A DNA stretch of 64,000 nt from Acinetobacter nosocomialis. GTDB lineage: Bacteria > Pseudomonadota > Gammaproteobacteria > Pseudomonadales > Moraxellaceae. The translations under genes were made by a program, and so were the position numbers. The stretch is taken from contig CP107049.1 in the NCBI GenBank assembly GCA_025736915.1, forward strand, positions 1,178,001 through 1,242,000, written 5' to 3'. The notes under the pieces are model-generated. The model was not told where the DNA came from. It searched no databases and worked only from the letters and a program-made list of their open reading frames with translations. Shown one piece after another: positions 51,532 to 59,482 of this stretch (the stretch's first letter is position 1; every line of letters starts with the position of its first letter).

Positions 51532-52485
51532 ATGAAAAATATTATGCCAAAACATGATCTAAAAAAGATAATCCATGAAATGCAGAATTCACCAGCTTTA
51601 AAAATTTTCCGAGAAATACAAGATTCTCCTACTATGAAAGCTTTTCAGAAAATGCAGAACTCTCCTACTATGAAAGCTTTTCGGGAAATGCAGAACTCTC
51701 CTGCTATGAAAGCTTTTCAGGAAATGCAAAACTCTCCTGCTATGAAAGCTTTTCGGGAAATGCAAGATTCTCCTACTATGAAAGCTTTAAGTGCCGTTCG
51801 TGCATCACAACAAAAAAGTTTGAGTTCTATTTTCAGTAAAAATTTAGAGGCACAACTAAGATTAGGAAGTACTTTAAGTGCTTTACAGCAACATAATATT
51901 AGTTCAGTTTTGCATGAACGAATGATTGATTACTTTTCTTCTCAACCAATTATTCAAGACTTAGAATCAGCTAATGTTTCACCCACCTCCCATAAAGATA
52001 ATCTAACGGTCAGCTCAATAACTACAAACGAAGAAAAGAATTCTGCCTCGATCATCACTTACATTATGTTATCTTTTTTTATAAGTATTTGTTCGAGTTC
52101 AGTATTTAAAAAATTATCCGTAGATGCTGCTTTTGACTTAACTATAGCTTTTGTCTTTGAATATGTGGTTAAACCTTTAGCTGATGAATTAATAAAAAAT
52201 GATTCTGAAAGAGCCAATTGTAATACTGAACCAGTAGCTAATATTTCCGACCAAGAAACTCTAAATCAATTTCTTGCAAATAAAAGAGTTGTTACAAATA
52301 CCGTAGACTTTTTTGAGTCCCCCAAGAAGAAAAGCTCCATTATTGAGAGCTTACCCTCAGGCACTCTGCTAACAGTTATATCTGATAGAACCATTTCTAA
52401 ATCATGGTTAAAAGTTCGAATTACATTAGATCAAAGTGAAGTTGAAGGTTATGTTTTAAGACGCTATACATCACCAGTTAAATAA
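51532..52485 (+). CDS. Repeat-containing membrane protein with C-terminal SH3 domain
   Basis: A 317-residue protein I do not recognise as a whole. Residues 17-88 are six tandem 12-residue units of the type MQNSPAMKAFRE, each likely a short Ser-Pro-capped helix. A helical linker follows. One hydrophobic helix lies at about 173-192 (IITYIMLSFFISICSSSVF), perhaps with a second amphipathic one at 197-220. The last about 65 residues form a bacterial SH3 domain (RVVTNTVDFFESPKKKSSIIESLPSGT ... WLKVRI ... VEGYVLRRY), usually a cell-wall or protein-binding module. There is no signal peptide and only a weak ribosome-binding site; ATG codons at 51532 and 51544 are both possible. It is probably accessory. 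Confidence 0.72.
   Translation: MKNIMPKHDLKKIIHEMQNSPALKIFREIQDSPTMKAFQKMQNSPTMKAFREMQNSPAMKAFQEMQNSPAMKAFREMQDSPTMKALSAVRASQQKSLSSIFSKNLEAQLRLGSTLSALQQHNISSVLHERMIDYFSSQPIIQDLESANVSPTSHKDNLTVSSITTNEEKNSASIITYIMLSFFISICSSSVFKKLSVDAAFDLTIAFVFEYVVKPLADELIKNDSERANCNTEPVANISDQETLNQFLANKRVVTNTVDFFESPKKKSSIIESLPSGTLLTVISDRTISKSWLKVRITLDQSEVEGYVLRRYTSPVK
51580..51795 (+). repeat. Tandem repeat, 6 x 36 bp, within the SH3-protein gene
   Basis: Units start at 51580, 51616, 51652, 51688, 51724 and 51760. Core units share AACTCTCCTGCTATGAAAGC. Codon 11 alternates CGA/CGG and CAG (Arg, Gln, Arg, Gln, Arg), giving a 72-bp higher-order period. The outer units have diverged, the inner four are nearly identical. 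The repeats are contiguous and coding, without spacers, so this is not a CRISPR array. Confidence 0.95.
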
Positions 52486-52660
52486 CCCCAACTCCAGTTC
52501 TTTCCTTGAAGGTGAAGGAGCATCGTTTAAGAATTAACTTATTATTTTATTCGAAGCTCAATGAAGTTCCCTCTCCTCATAGGACAGAGAGTTTTCATTA
52601 TAAATTTTATGTAGATATATAATTATATGCTGCTTTTATCCCACAGTCGGATGTAAAAGC

Positions 52661-53683
52661 TTATAAAATTCCATGCCCCAATAACATCTCCACGCCACTC
52701 ACTTTTTTCATATGCTTTAAACGCTCCTTTTCCCATTTCACCTGCTGCTTTAACTCAGCACAGTCAGCATCTATAGCTTTATAAACATCGCTGATATGTA
52801 CATGCTCTGCTTTCACGTTTTTTGCCAACTGAAAAGAATCCAAAATATCTGCAATTTGGCTTTCAAGCTGCTGACTTTGTGCATCCAAAGCCAGTTTATA
52901 AAACCGCAATTGCTCAGCAGATAGTTCTTTAGCTCCCACTCCTTTATTCTGCTCAAGCTGTAACTGGAGTTTGAGTAAATAAAACAAATCCTGCTTTTCA
53001 TAGGCCTGACTTGCCTGTTGGAACAACTCAGTTTTTTCTTCTTTCTTCGTTTCATCTTGCTCACGGTCTGGGTGAATCATCGCGGCAATTTTTAAATAAA
53101 CTGTTTTTAACGATTGCGCTGCCATTTGCTCAGCTTGTTCACGTTTCTGTTGTTGTCTTTGCTGTTTGGCTTGTTCCCGCGCTTGTTGTTGCTCAGCAGC
53201 ATATTGTTCAAAGTCTTCTTCAAACTCTGAACCTTGATCAACGCTTTCTTCATATTCAGATTTTATTGACTGAGCTTTTTTATTCTTTTTTACCGACTCT
53301 TGTGTATGTTGCTGATAAAAGGTATCGATCTGCCTCACTAACTCTAACTGTTCAGCAGATAGCATTTTGGAGCGCTTCAACATTTGTGCAAGCTGAGCAA
53401 TTTTTTCATCGAGTTGTTGTATATCCGCTTTGGAAAACTCATGGCTATGCAGCATATTCCAGAGTTGCTCTAGCTGCTGAAATAGCACTTCATGCAAATC
53501 GCTATACACGGGCATCAGTTTTTGCCGAATATGCTGTTGAATCTCGGCTTGCGCATTTTGCCATGTGCTTAGGCTAACTTTTTGCTGTTCTATTTTATCA
53601 ATCAGGCGATTCAGTTTTTTCTGCTGTGCAGACGGTTCAGACCTTTGCTGCAAGCTCACTTTGAGATCAAAGGACATACTCAT
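52661..53683 (-). CDS. J-domain protein with internal/C-terminal J domain
   Basis: A 340-residue, very Gln/Glu/Lys-rich protein. Coiled-coil stretches occupy about 20-190 (QQQAREQAKQQRQQQKREQAEQ near 165-187). A J-like domain with HPD at 204-206 then follows: LKTVYLKIAAMIHPDREQDE, FQQASQAYEKQDLFYLL. HPD is the motif that stimulates DnaK ATPase. Its place after a long coiled coil, with no Gly/Phe or zinc region, makes it a class C-type co-chaperone. Client and partner are unknown. It is transcribed alone. Confidence 0.75.
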   Translation of the reverse strand: MSMSFDLKVSLQQRSEPSAQQKKLNRLIDKIEQQKVSLSTWQNAQAEIQQHIRQKLMPVYSDLHEVLFQQLEQLWNMLHSHEFSKADIQQLDEKIAQLAQMLKRSKMLSAEQLELVRQIDTFYQQHTQESVKKNKKAQSIKSEYEESVDQGSEFEEDFEQYAAEQQQAREQAKQQRQQQKREQAEQMAAQSLKTVYLKIAAMIHPDREQDETKKEEKTELFQQASQAYEKQDLFYLLKLQLQLEQNKGVGAKELSAEQLRFYKLALDAQSQQLESQIADILDSFQLAKNVKAEHVHISDVYKAIDADCAELKQQVKWEKERLKHMKKVSGVEMLLGHGIL

Positions 53684-53773
53684 CCACCTGAAAAAGAAAA
53701 AAGTGTAGCAATAATCAGATGAGGAAGGTAGCCAAGCATTCCTTAAATATGAGTCAAACTAAAGATTTATATC

Positions 53774-54679
53774 TTAAGAAATCCACCAAATCACTAATGG
53801 CAAAGTCACGGCGGCGCATAAAGTTTGAAAGCTAATCACGGCTGCCATAAGCTGACTATCACCACCCAAAACCTTAGTTAAAATATATGATGCGGAAGCA
53901 GTCGGTAACGCAAAGAAAATGACTAAAATTTGTGTTTGCAAACTTGGTAAACCAAACCACATGCAGACCCCGTAAGCCAAAGCAGGTACTGCTAAAAGCC
54001 GAGCAAACGTGTCTGCTGCCAATACCACAATATCTTTTTTAATTTGCATAAACTGTAAAGCTGCACCCACACATAACAAACCTAGTGGCAAACTCGACAC
54101 TGAAAAAAGCTTAATAAACTGGGTAAAGCCTTCCCAAATCGGGATGTGAAGTGTATTGACTGCTGCACCGACTATGCATGATGCAATTAAAGGGTTTTTG
54201 AGCAGTGCAATCAAAACAGGTTTAATTGCCATATGTTCTTTAGAAGTTAGAGCAAGCACCGAAATAACGTTCACAAGTGGAATGCAAAGCGCCAATAAAA
54301 TCGCCAGTATTGCCATTCCTTCACTTTTAAAAAGCGCAGTGACTAGAGCCAAACCAATATAGGTATTAAAGCGAACCATACTTTGTACATGCACACCAAA
54401 ACGTGCAGGTGGTATGTGCCAAAACATTCGGAGTATGTATAAAAAGGCGGTCACTGCTAAAACCACAATCAACATTGCAATAATGGCAGCACTTAAGCTT
54501 TGTAAGTCAATTTTTGCAGTCGATAGCGTACTAAAAAGCAAAGCAGGAAATAAAATATAGTAATTGAGCTTCTCTGCCCCAGCCCAAAACTCATCGCTAA
54601 AAAAACGATATTTTTTAAATAAGTATCCCGATGCAATTAATGCAACTAAGGGAAAAAGAGATAAAACAATGCTATTCAT
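53774..54679 (-). CDS. AEC (auxin efflux carrier) family transporter
   Basis: A 301-residue inner-membrane carrier with about ten hydrophobic segments arranged as two five-helix halves. Typical segments are NSIVLSLFPLVALIASGYLFKK, FNTYIGLALVTALF (the N-half crossover) and ALPTASASYILTKVLGGD (the C-half signature). Members move small organic acids such as malate or malonate. I use the ATG at 54679; the reading frame also opens at a TTG at 54691. It is divergent from a LysR regulator 115 nt away, which probably controls it. Confidence 0.87.
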   Translation of the reverse strand: MNSIVLSLFPLVALIASGYLFKKYRFFSDEFWAGAEKLNYYILFPALLFSTLSTAKIDLQSLSAAIIAMLIVVLAVTAFLYILRMFWHIPPARFGVHVQSMVRFNTYIGLALVTALFKSEGMAILAILLALCIPLVNVISVLALTSKEHMAIKPVLIALLKNPLIASCIVGAAVNTLHIPIWEGFTQFIKLFSVSSLPLGLLCVGAALQFMQIKKDIVVLAADTFARLLAVPALAYGVCMWFGLPSLQTQILVIFFALPTASASYILTKVLGGDSQLMAAVISFQTLCAAVTLPLVIWWIS

Positions 54680-54794
54680 TTCTTTACTCAAGTTTTGTTA
54701 GGGCTTGCTGTTTGGCAATTAGCTTGGCTTACTCATATATTAAAGATAATGAAAACTCATGATAAAATGAGTTTTTACTCATAACAAATACCCC

Positions 54795-55679
54795 ATGACC
54801 TTTACCCAACTTGAAATTTTCGCACTCATTGCCGAACTGAAAAGCTTTACAGCTACCGCAGAAAAGCTGGGAATTTCACAGTCGGCAGTTTCCCATGCGC
54901 TTAAATCATTAGAACAACAATGGGGCATTAACCTGATTTCAAGAACTCAAAGCGATATTGAGCTCACCACGACAGGTCAGCAGCTACTTACGCATGTAAA
55001 AGAGCTATTGAGTATTTCCGACACTTTAGAAAAAGAAGTAGCTGCCATCCACGGTTTAAACGAAGGCACATTACGTATTGGTTCTTTTGGGGCATCATCC
55101 TCTATTTATCTATTGCCTGAAATTTTAGAAACCTTTCGGCAGCGCTATCCTAAAATCGAAATTTATATTGATGAAGGTGAAGATAAAGAAGTTGCTCAGT
55201 GGTTATTGGAACGGCGCATAGAGGTTGGTTTTTTGATTATGCCAGATGAGCGTTTTGATACATTCCCATTAATTGAAGATCGTTTTGTTGCGTTAATTCC
55301 AAGCGGTTACCCACTCGCTCAGCAACTTTATATTGATCCAGCACAACTAGAAAACTGCCCTTTTATTATGACAATGGCAGGTAGTAGACATCAGGTCGAA
55401 TTAATTTTAAAAAACTTTAATGTGAAACCAGATATCAAATTTTATGTTTCACAAATTCTAAGTATCGTCAGCATGGTTCACAACCAGTTAGGGGTTTCGA
55501 TTGTCTCTGATATGGTGATTACCAAAGAATTACTCTCACTCTATCCAAATGTAGTTAAACGCCCTTTTAAACCGAACCTTAAACGTTCTATTGGTCTTGC
55601 AGTCAAAAATAAAAAGCACATGAGTCCCGCTGCAAAAGCTTTTATTGAAGTCGCGCAATCGGTTTGGTCAGATCATTAA
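54795..55679 (+). CDS. LysR-family transcriptional regulator
   Basis: A 294-residue LTTR. The winged helix-turn-helix is at residues 1-60 (MTFTQLEIFALIAELKSFTATAEKLGISQSAVSHALKSLEQQWGINLISR), and an effector-binding domain follows from about 88 (GTLRIGSFGASSSIYLLPEILETFRQRYPKIEIYIDEGED). It is divergent from the AEC transporter, the usual layout for a regulator and its target. The inducer is unknown; the transporter family suggests an organic acid. Confidence 0.9.
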   Translation: MTFTQLEIFALIAELKSFTATAEKLGISQSAVSHALKSLEQQWGINLISRTQSDIELTTTGQQLLTHVKELLSISDTLEKEVAAIHGLNEGTLRIGSFGASSSIYLLPEILETFRQRYPKIEIYIDEGEDKEVAQWLLERRIEVGFLIMPDERFDTFPLIEDRFVALIPSGYPLAQQLYIDPAQLENCPFIMTMAGSRHQVELILKNFNVKPDIKFYVSQILSIVSMVHNQLGVSIVSDMVITKELLSLYPNVVKRPFKPNLKRSIGLAVKNKKHMSPAAKAFIEVAQSVWSDH

Positions 55680-55766
55680 TTAAAAATGGATGATTCATTT
55701 TAAAACTTGATCACGAACTCTTTCAGGTCAATTTATAAGCGCATTAGATGACTTATAACGTAAAAA

Positions 55767-55854
55767 GCGCCAAAACTGCCCCTCTTTAACTAGATCGACG
55801 CACCATTTATCGCCAAAAACTCCTTATTTAATCCAAATTGGTGCGCTTATTGCA
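55767..55854 (+). promoter_or_regulatory. Sigma-54-type promoter and possible NtrC site upstream of amt
   Basis: TGGTGCGCTTATTGCA at 55839-55854 has the invariant GG and GC of a -24/-12 (RpoN) promoter at exact spacing (consensus TGGCACG-N4-TTGCW). Upstream, GCGCCA-aaac-TGCCCC (55767-55782) resembles a degraded NtrC box, and isolated half-sites GCACCA (55800-55805) and TGGTGC are present. This predicts nitrogen-limitation control of amt. Confidence 0.6.
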
Positions 55855-55953
55855 TATTCACTTTTATGCAATTGAGTTTGTTTCGACAAACTTAGGTTTT
55901 TAGATTCCTTAAATCTATTTTGGTGCAATTTACAGACCCAGATTTGTTCCAAA

Positions 55954-57171
55954 ATGGAATTTAGCACTTTTTTCGAGCATGCTATGCAAAATGTAGATCT
56001 ATTTTTCTTATTACTTGGTGCAGTTTTGGTTCTTGCCATGCACGCAGGTTTTGCATTCTTGGAACTTGGTACCGTTCGCCATAAAAATCAGGTGAACGCG
56101 CTTAGTAAAATTCTGACTGACTTTGCCCTTTCTGCAATCGCTTATTTCTTTGTTGGCTACTACATTTCGTATGGCCAGCATTTCTTCCATGATGGTACAG
56201 CTCTAGCAAGTGATCATGGCTACAACTTAATGCGTTGCTTCTTTTTACTGACGTTTGCTGCGGCAATTCCTGCCATTATTTCCGGCGGTATTGCTGAACG
56301 CGCCAAAATGCGTTCGCAAGCAATTGCAACGCTCGCTTTAGTTGGTCTGGTTTATCCCTTTTTTGAAGGTATGGTCTGGAATGGTAACTACGGTCTACAA
56401 AAGTGGTTAGAAACAACTTTTGGCGCAGCTTTTCACGACTTTGCAGGTTCAGTTGTGGTACACGCCATGGGTGGTTGGATTGCACTTGCTGCAGTTATTT
56501 TATTAGGTGCTCGCTCTGGTCGTTATAAGAAAGATGGTCGCGTAAGTGCTCACCCACCATCTTCTATTCCATTTTTGGCACTTGGCTCATGGATTTTGAT
56601 TGTAGGTTGGTTTGGCTTTAATGTAATGAGTGCTCAACGTCTTGATGCAATTTCTGGCCTAGTTGCTATTAATTCACTTATGGCAATGGTTGGCGGAACC
56701 ATTACAGCAAATGCAATTGGGAGAAATGACCCTGGTTTCTTACATAACGGTCCTCTTGCTGGCTTAGTTGCAATCTGTGCAGGGTCTGACATTGTTCACC
56801 CTATTAGTGCACTTGTGATTGGTGGTGCAGCCGGTGCCATGTTTGTGTACTTATTTACCTACACTCAAAATAAACTCAAAGTTGATGATGTATTAGGTGT
56901 TTGGCCTTTACATGGTGTATGCGGTGCATTTGGTGGTATTGCAGTAGGTCTGTTTGGTCAAAAATGGCTGGGTGGTTTAGGTGGTGTATCTTTTGCCTCT
57001 CAGCTCATCGGGACAGTTCTAGCGATTGCAATTGCACTTGCTGGTGGATTTATTGTTTATGGCATACTTAAAGCAACTATTGGTATTCGTTTATCTCAAG
57101 AAGATGAGTTTAGAGGTGCAGATTTATCTATTCATAAAATCTCTGCGAACTCTGAAGAAGGTATGTTTTAA
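55954..57171 (+). CDS. amt: Ammonium transporter, Amt family
   Basis: A 405-residue inner-membrane ammonium channel with eleven hydrophobic segments. LLGAVLVLAMHAGFAFLELGTVRHKN opens the protein. The pore His pair is represented by FAGSVVVHAMGGW (His in TM5) and WPLHGVCGAFGGIAVGLF (TM10). An extracellular Phe gate is plausible in GGIAERAKMRS. There is no cleaved signal sequence, as is usual for short Amt proteins. No glnK gene accompanies it here. A sigma-54-type promoter about 100 nt upstream suggests activation when nitrogen is scarce. Confidence 0.95.
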   Translation: MEFSTFFEHAMQNVDLFFLLLGAVLVLAMHAGFAFLELGTVRHKNQVNALSKILTDFALSAIAYFFVGYYISYGQHFFHDGTALASDHGYNLMRCFFLLTFAAAIPAIISGGIAERAKMRSQAIATLALVGLVYPFFEGMVWNGNYGLQKWLETTFGAAFHDFAGSVVVHAMGGWIALAAVILLGARSGRYKKDGRVSAHPPSSIPFLALGSWILIVGWFGFNVMSAQRLDAISGLVAINSLMAMVGGTITANAIGRNDPGFLHNGPLAGLVAICAGSDIVHPISALVIGGAAGAMFVYLFTYTQNKLKVDDVLGVWPLHGVCGAFGGIAVGLFGQKWLGGLGGVSFASQLIGTVLAIAIALAGGFIVYGILKATIGIRLSQEDEFRGADLSIHKISANSEEGMF

Positions 57172-57361
57172 TTCAGCGATTATGAAGCAGGGTTTAAATA
57201 TCCTGCTTCTGATTGCCTAATATAAATAAAACTTTTTAAATAAAAATAGTTACTATTGATTAAAAAGTGTGCTTTTAAGTCTCTATACAACCAGCTTATA
57301 ATATTGAAAAATATATTAATTTTAATATTATTTTAAGATTTATAAATGAAATCCTGTTTAG

Positions 57362-57378
57362 TTTAAGAACAATTTAAG
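57362..57378 (+). promoter_or_regulatory. PmrA box upstream of the PAP2 phosphatase gene
   Basis: TTTAAG-AACAA-TTTAAG, a perfect direct repeat with 5-bp spacer, matching the PmrA/BasR recognition pattern (YTTAAG-N5-YTTAAK type). A -10-like TGTAAT starts 11 nt after the box (57389-57394) and the ATG is 52 nt after it. The same hexamers, spacing and distance recur before pmrC. Confidence 0.75.
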
Positions 57379-57430
57379 TTTTATTTTATGTAATGCCCTC
57401 AATTCACGCTTAAATTGATGTTACAACACA

Positions 57431-58126
57431 ATGAATCAACAAAAACATTTCTTTCAGCTTCAACTCATTTTTCTTGCTGTCAGTTTTTTTATACTTTTAT
57501 TTGTATTTCCAGTGGGTGGAAAAATTGATATGTACCTCATCCAACCTTGGATTGATTCAACAGGTCAATTTTTTAATCGAGAAAATTGGTATCTCGAAAA
57601 GCTTAATCATCAAATCGTAAAAGATATTATTACAGCGGTTTATGTTATGTTTTTTGGTCTCTGGCTTGCTTCATTTAAAGTAGAAAAGCTAAAAATATAT
57701 CGCTGGCAATACGGCTATATGTTTTTTGTCAGTATGATTGGTAGCGGTATTGTGGGTTTATTAAAATCACAATCTGCTCATGCCTGCCCTTGGAATATGG
57801 TTCATCCTAACAGCTTAGGTGGCTATATTTGGGACTTTACTGCGAAACATGGTCATTGTTTTCCAGGTGGTCATGCTAGCGCTGGTTTTATCATCATGAC
57901 CGGTTATTTTGTTTATCGTCTTGAACAACCTAAACGTGCTTACTTTTATTTATTCTCAGGCATTTTATTAGGATTTATGATGGGTTGGGCACAAATGATG
58001 CGAGGAGCACATTTCCTAAGTCATAATTTATGGACAGGTTGGGTTGTTTGGGCAGTCAATATTTTATTTTACGCGATTTGTATTCATCGCTTTGAATTTG
58101 AGAAAGAATTAAAACAAGAGCTTTAA
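57431..58126 (+). CDS. PAP2-family phosphatase next to pmrCAB, predicted PmrA target
   Basis: A 231-residue inner-membrane protein with about six hydrophobic helices. The PAP2 motifs are present in variant form: KSQSAHACPWNM (Arg of KX6RP replaced by Cys), CFPGGHASAGF and MRGAHFLSHNLWTGW (Asp of the last motif not conserved). Such variants often accompany EptA-type genes and act on lipid or lipid A phosphates, though activity is not shown here. A PmrA box lies 52 nt upstream. Its end overlaps the convergent pmrB by 4 nt within a perfect 25-nt palindrome. Confidence 0.82.
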   Translation: MNQQKHFFQLQLIFLAVSFFILLFVFPVGGKIDMYLIQPWIDSTGQFFNRENWYLEKLNHQIVKDIITAVYVMFFGLWLASFKVEKLKIYRWQYGYMFFVSMIGSGIVGLLKSQSAHACPWNMVHPNSLGGYIWDFTAKHGHCFPGGHASAGFIIMTGYFVYRLEQPKRAYFYLFSGILLGFMMGWAQMMRGAHFLSHNLWTGWVVWAVNILFYAICIHRFEFEKELKQEL

Positions 58127-58136
58127 GCTCTTGTTT
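58112..58136. terminator. Palindrome over the overlapping stops of PAP2 and pmrB
   Basis: AAACAAGAGCTT-t-AAGCTCTTGTTT, a perfect 12-bp inverted repeat centred at 58124, covering both stop codons. It can form a hairpin at the 3' end of either transcript; the U-tract is short, so it is a candidate bidirectional terminator or an anti-overlap barrier. Confidence 0.6.
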
Positions 58137-59463
58137 CATGTAAATGTAAAACTTTAGGTAACTTCACTAAGACTGAAAGACCACCAAGTTCTAAACTCTT
58201 GTCGAGAGTTAAAGTTCCACCAAGTCTTTGAGTGGCACGGTCTACAATTGATAAACCTAAACCACTTCCTACTTCTAAATGATGGTGCACTCGATAAAAA
58301 CGTTTAAGTACTTTATCGTAATTTTCAGGGTCTATACCTGCACCACTATCTTCGATTTGAATACACGCATAGTTATCTGGGTCGGTATAAACTGAAATAT
58401 TAATAACGCCCTGATGCGGTGTGTATTTAATTGCATTATCAATTAAGTTAAAAATGATCGAATGTACAGTAGGTTCAATACTATGCATCTCGACAGGGTC
58501 GTTTTTAACAAAGCCTAAATCAATTTCTTTTTGCATGGCTAAATTAACCAACTGCTCAACGCAATTTAAAGCCACATCGTTAAGCTGAAAATAGCCAGTA
58601 GGTTCAACCATACTTAGCGTTACGTCTTGCTTTGCTAATGCCAAAAGCTGTGTAACTAGATGCTGAATACGTGCCAATCCCTTGCTTAAGTTGTGCAACG
58701 ACTCATGTTCAGGGAACTGACTTAGCAAAATCTTGGTTTGTAAGTTCAATGCAGTAACAGGTGTTCGTAGTTCATGAGCAGCATCTGCAATAAATTGCTT
58801 CTGTTCATTTTGTGCTTTAGAAATACGTTCAAATAGGCGGTTCATTTCATCAATGGTAGGCAAAAGCTCCTGAGGATAATCATGCACCTCAATCGGTGTT
58901 AACTCTTCAGAATCTCGTTCCATTAACTCATTTTTAAAGTCATCTATTGGTTTTAAACCACGACTAATAATAGCGGCCAAGGCAAATATCGCAAAAGGTA
59001 AAATGATTAGATAAGGAATGAACATACTGCCCGCAAGCTCCCATGCGAAAGCTTCACGAACCCGCTCTTGTTGACTAACCTGAATTTGATAGTCTTTTAA
59101 CGGTAAAACATATGTTCGGACTACACCTTCAGCGGTTTTATGTGAATAAAAACCAGCTTGTTGAACAGGAGGAACCAGTAAGTGAAGATGATGAGATAAA
59201 TTCGCTTGGTCTTTGTAAGCCCAGATATCTAAAAATAAATCTTCTTCATGGTAAGTTCGATGTAAATCAAACTTACTACTTACTGTTTTTAAAGGATACT
59301 CTGCTGTTCTTTCCGCTAAATACTGCATTTGAGTATCTAAAATTTCATCGACTTCCTGAAGTGCAACTTTATAAGCACTAAAAATTAAGATACAACCTAA
59401 GACGACACTAAAAATTGAGGTGCCCCAGAGTAATCGCTTTTTTAATGAATAATGCACGTTCAT
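58123..59463 (-). CDS. pmrB: PmrB sensor histidine kinase
   Basis: A 446-residue membrane sensor of the PmrAB system, which responds to cationic peptides, metals and acid. TM1 is at about 11-31, a periplasmic domain spans to about 143, and TM2 is about 145-167, followed by HAMP. The phospho-acceptor His230 is in FIADAAHELRTPVTAL, and N and G boxes are NLIDNAIKYTP and IEDSGAGI/GSGLGLSIV. Counting from the GTG at 59457 gives the literature numbering, with His228 and Pro233. Positions often changed in colistin-resistant A. baumannii (T13, S17, P233, R263) read as wild type. GGGAC precedes the ATG used here. Confidence 0.94.
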   Translation of the reverse strand: MNVHYSLKKRLLWGTSIFSVVLGCILIFSAYKVALQEVDEILDTQMQYLAERTAEYPLKTVSSKFDLHRTYHEEDLFLDIWAYKDQANLSHHLHLLVPPVQQAGFYSHKTAEGVVRTYVLPLKDYQIQVSQQERVREAFAWELAGSMFIPYLIILPFAIFALAAIISRGLKPIDDFKNELMERDSEELTPIEVHDYPQELLPTIDEMNRLFERISKAQNEQKQFIADAAHELRTPVTALNLQTKILLSQFPEHESLHNLSKGLARIQHLVTQLLALAKQDVTLSMVEPTGYFQLNDVALNCVEQLVNLAMQKEIDLGFVKNDPVEMHSIEPTVHSIIFNLIDNAIKYTPHQGVINISVYTDPDNYACIQIEDSGAGIDPENYDKVLKRFYRVHHHLEVGSGLGLSIVDRATQRLGGTLTLDKSLELGGLSVLVKLPKVLHLHETRA

Positions 59464-59482
59464 AAAGTCCCGAATTCTTAAA

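Noticed and set aside
51580..51795. Regular 36-bp repeats considered as a CRISPR array
   Set aside because: The repeats are contiguous, in frame, without unique spacers and lie in a coding gene.
52486..52660. Imperfect CTCTCCT/AGGACAGAG symmetry downstream of the SH3-protein gene
   Set aside because: Single imperfect occurrence; cannot be shown to be a dispersed repeat or a terminator from this window.
57184..57209. GAAGCAGG...CCTGCTTC hairpin after amt
   Set aside because: It could be the amt terminator, but no T-tract follows on the plus strand, so the call would be weak.
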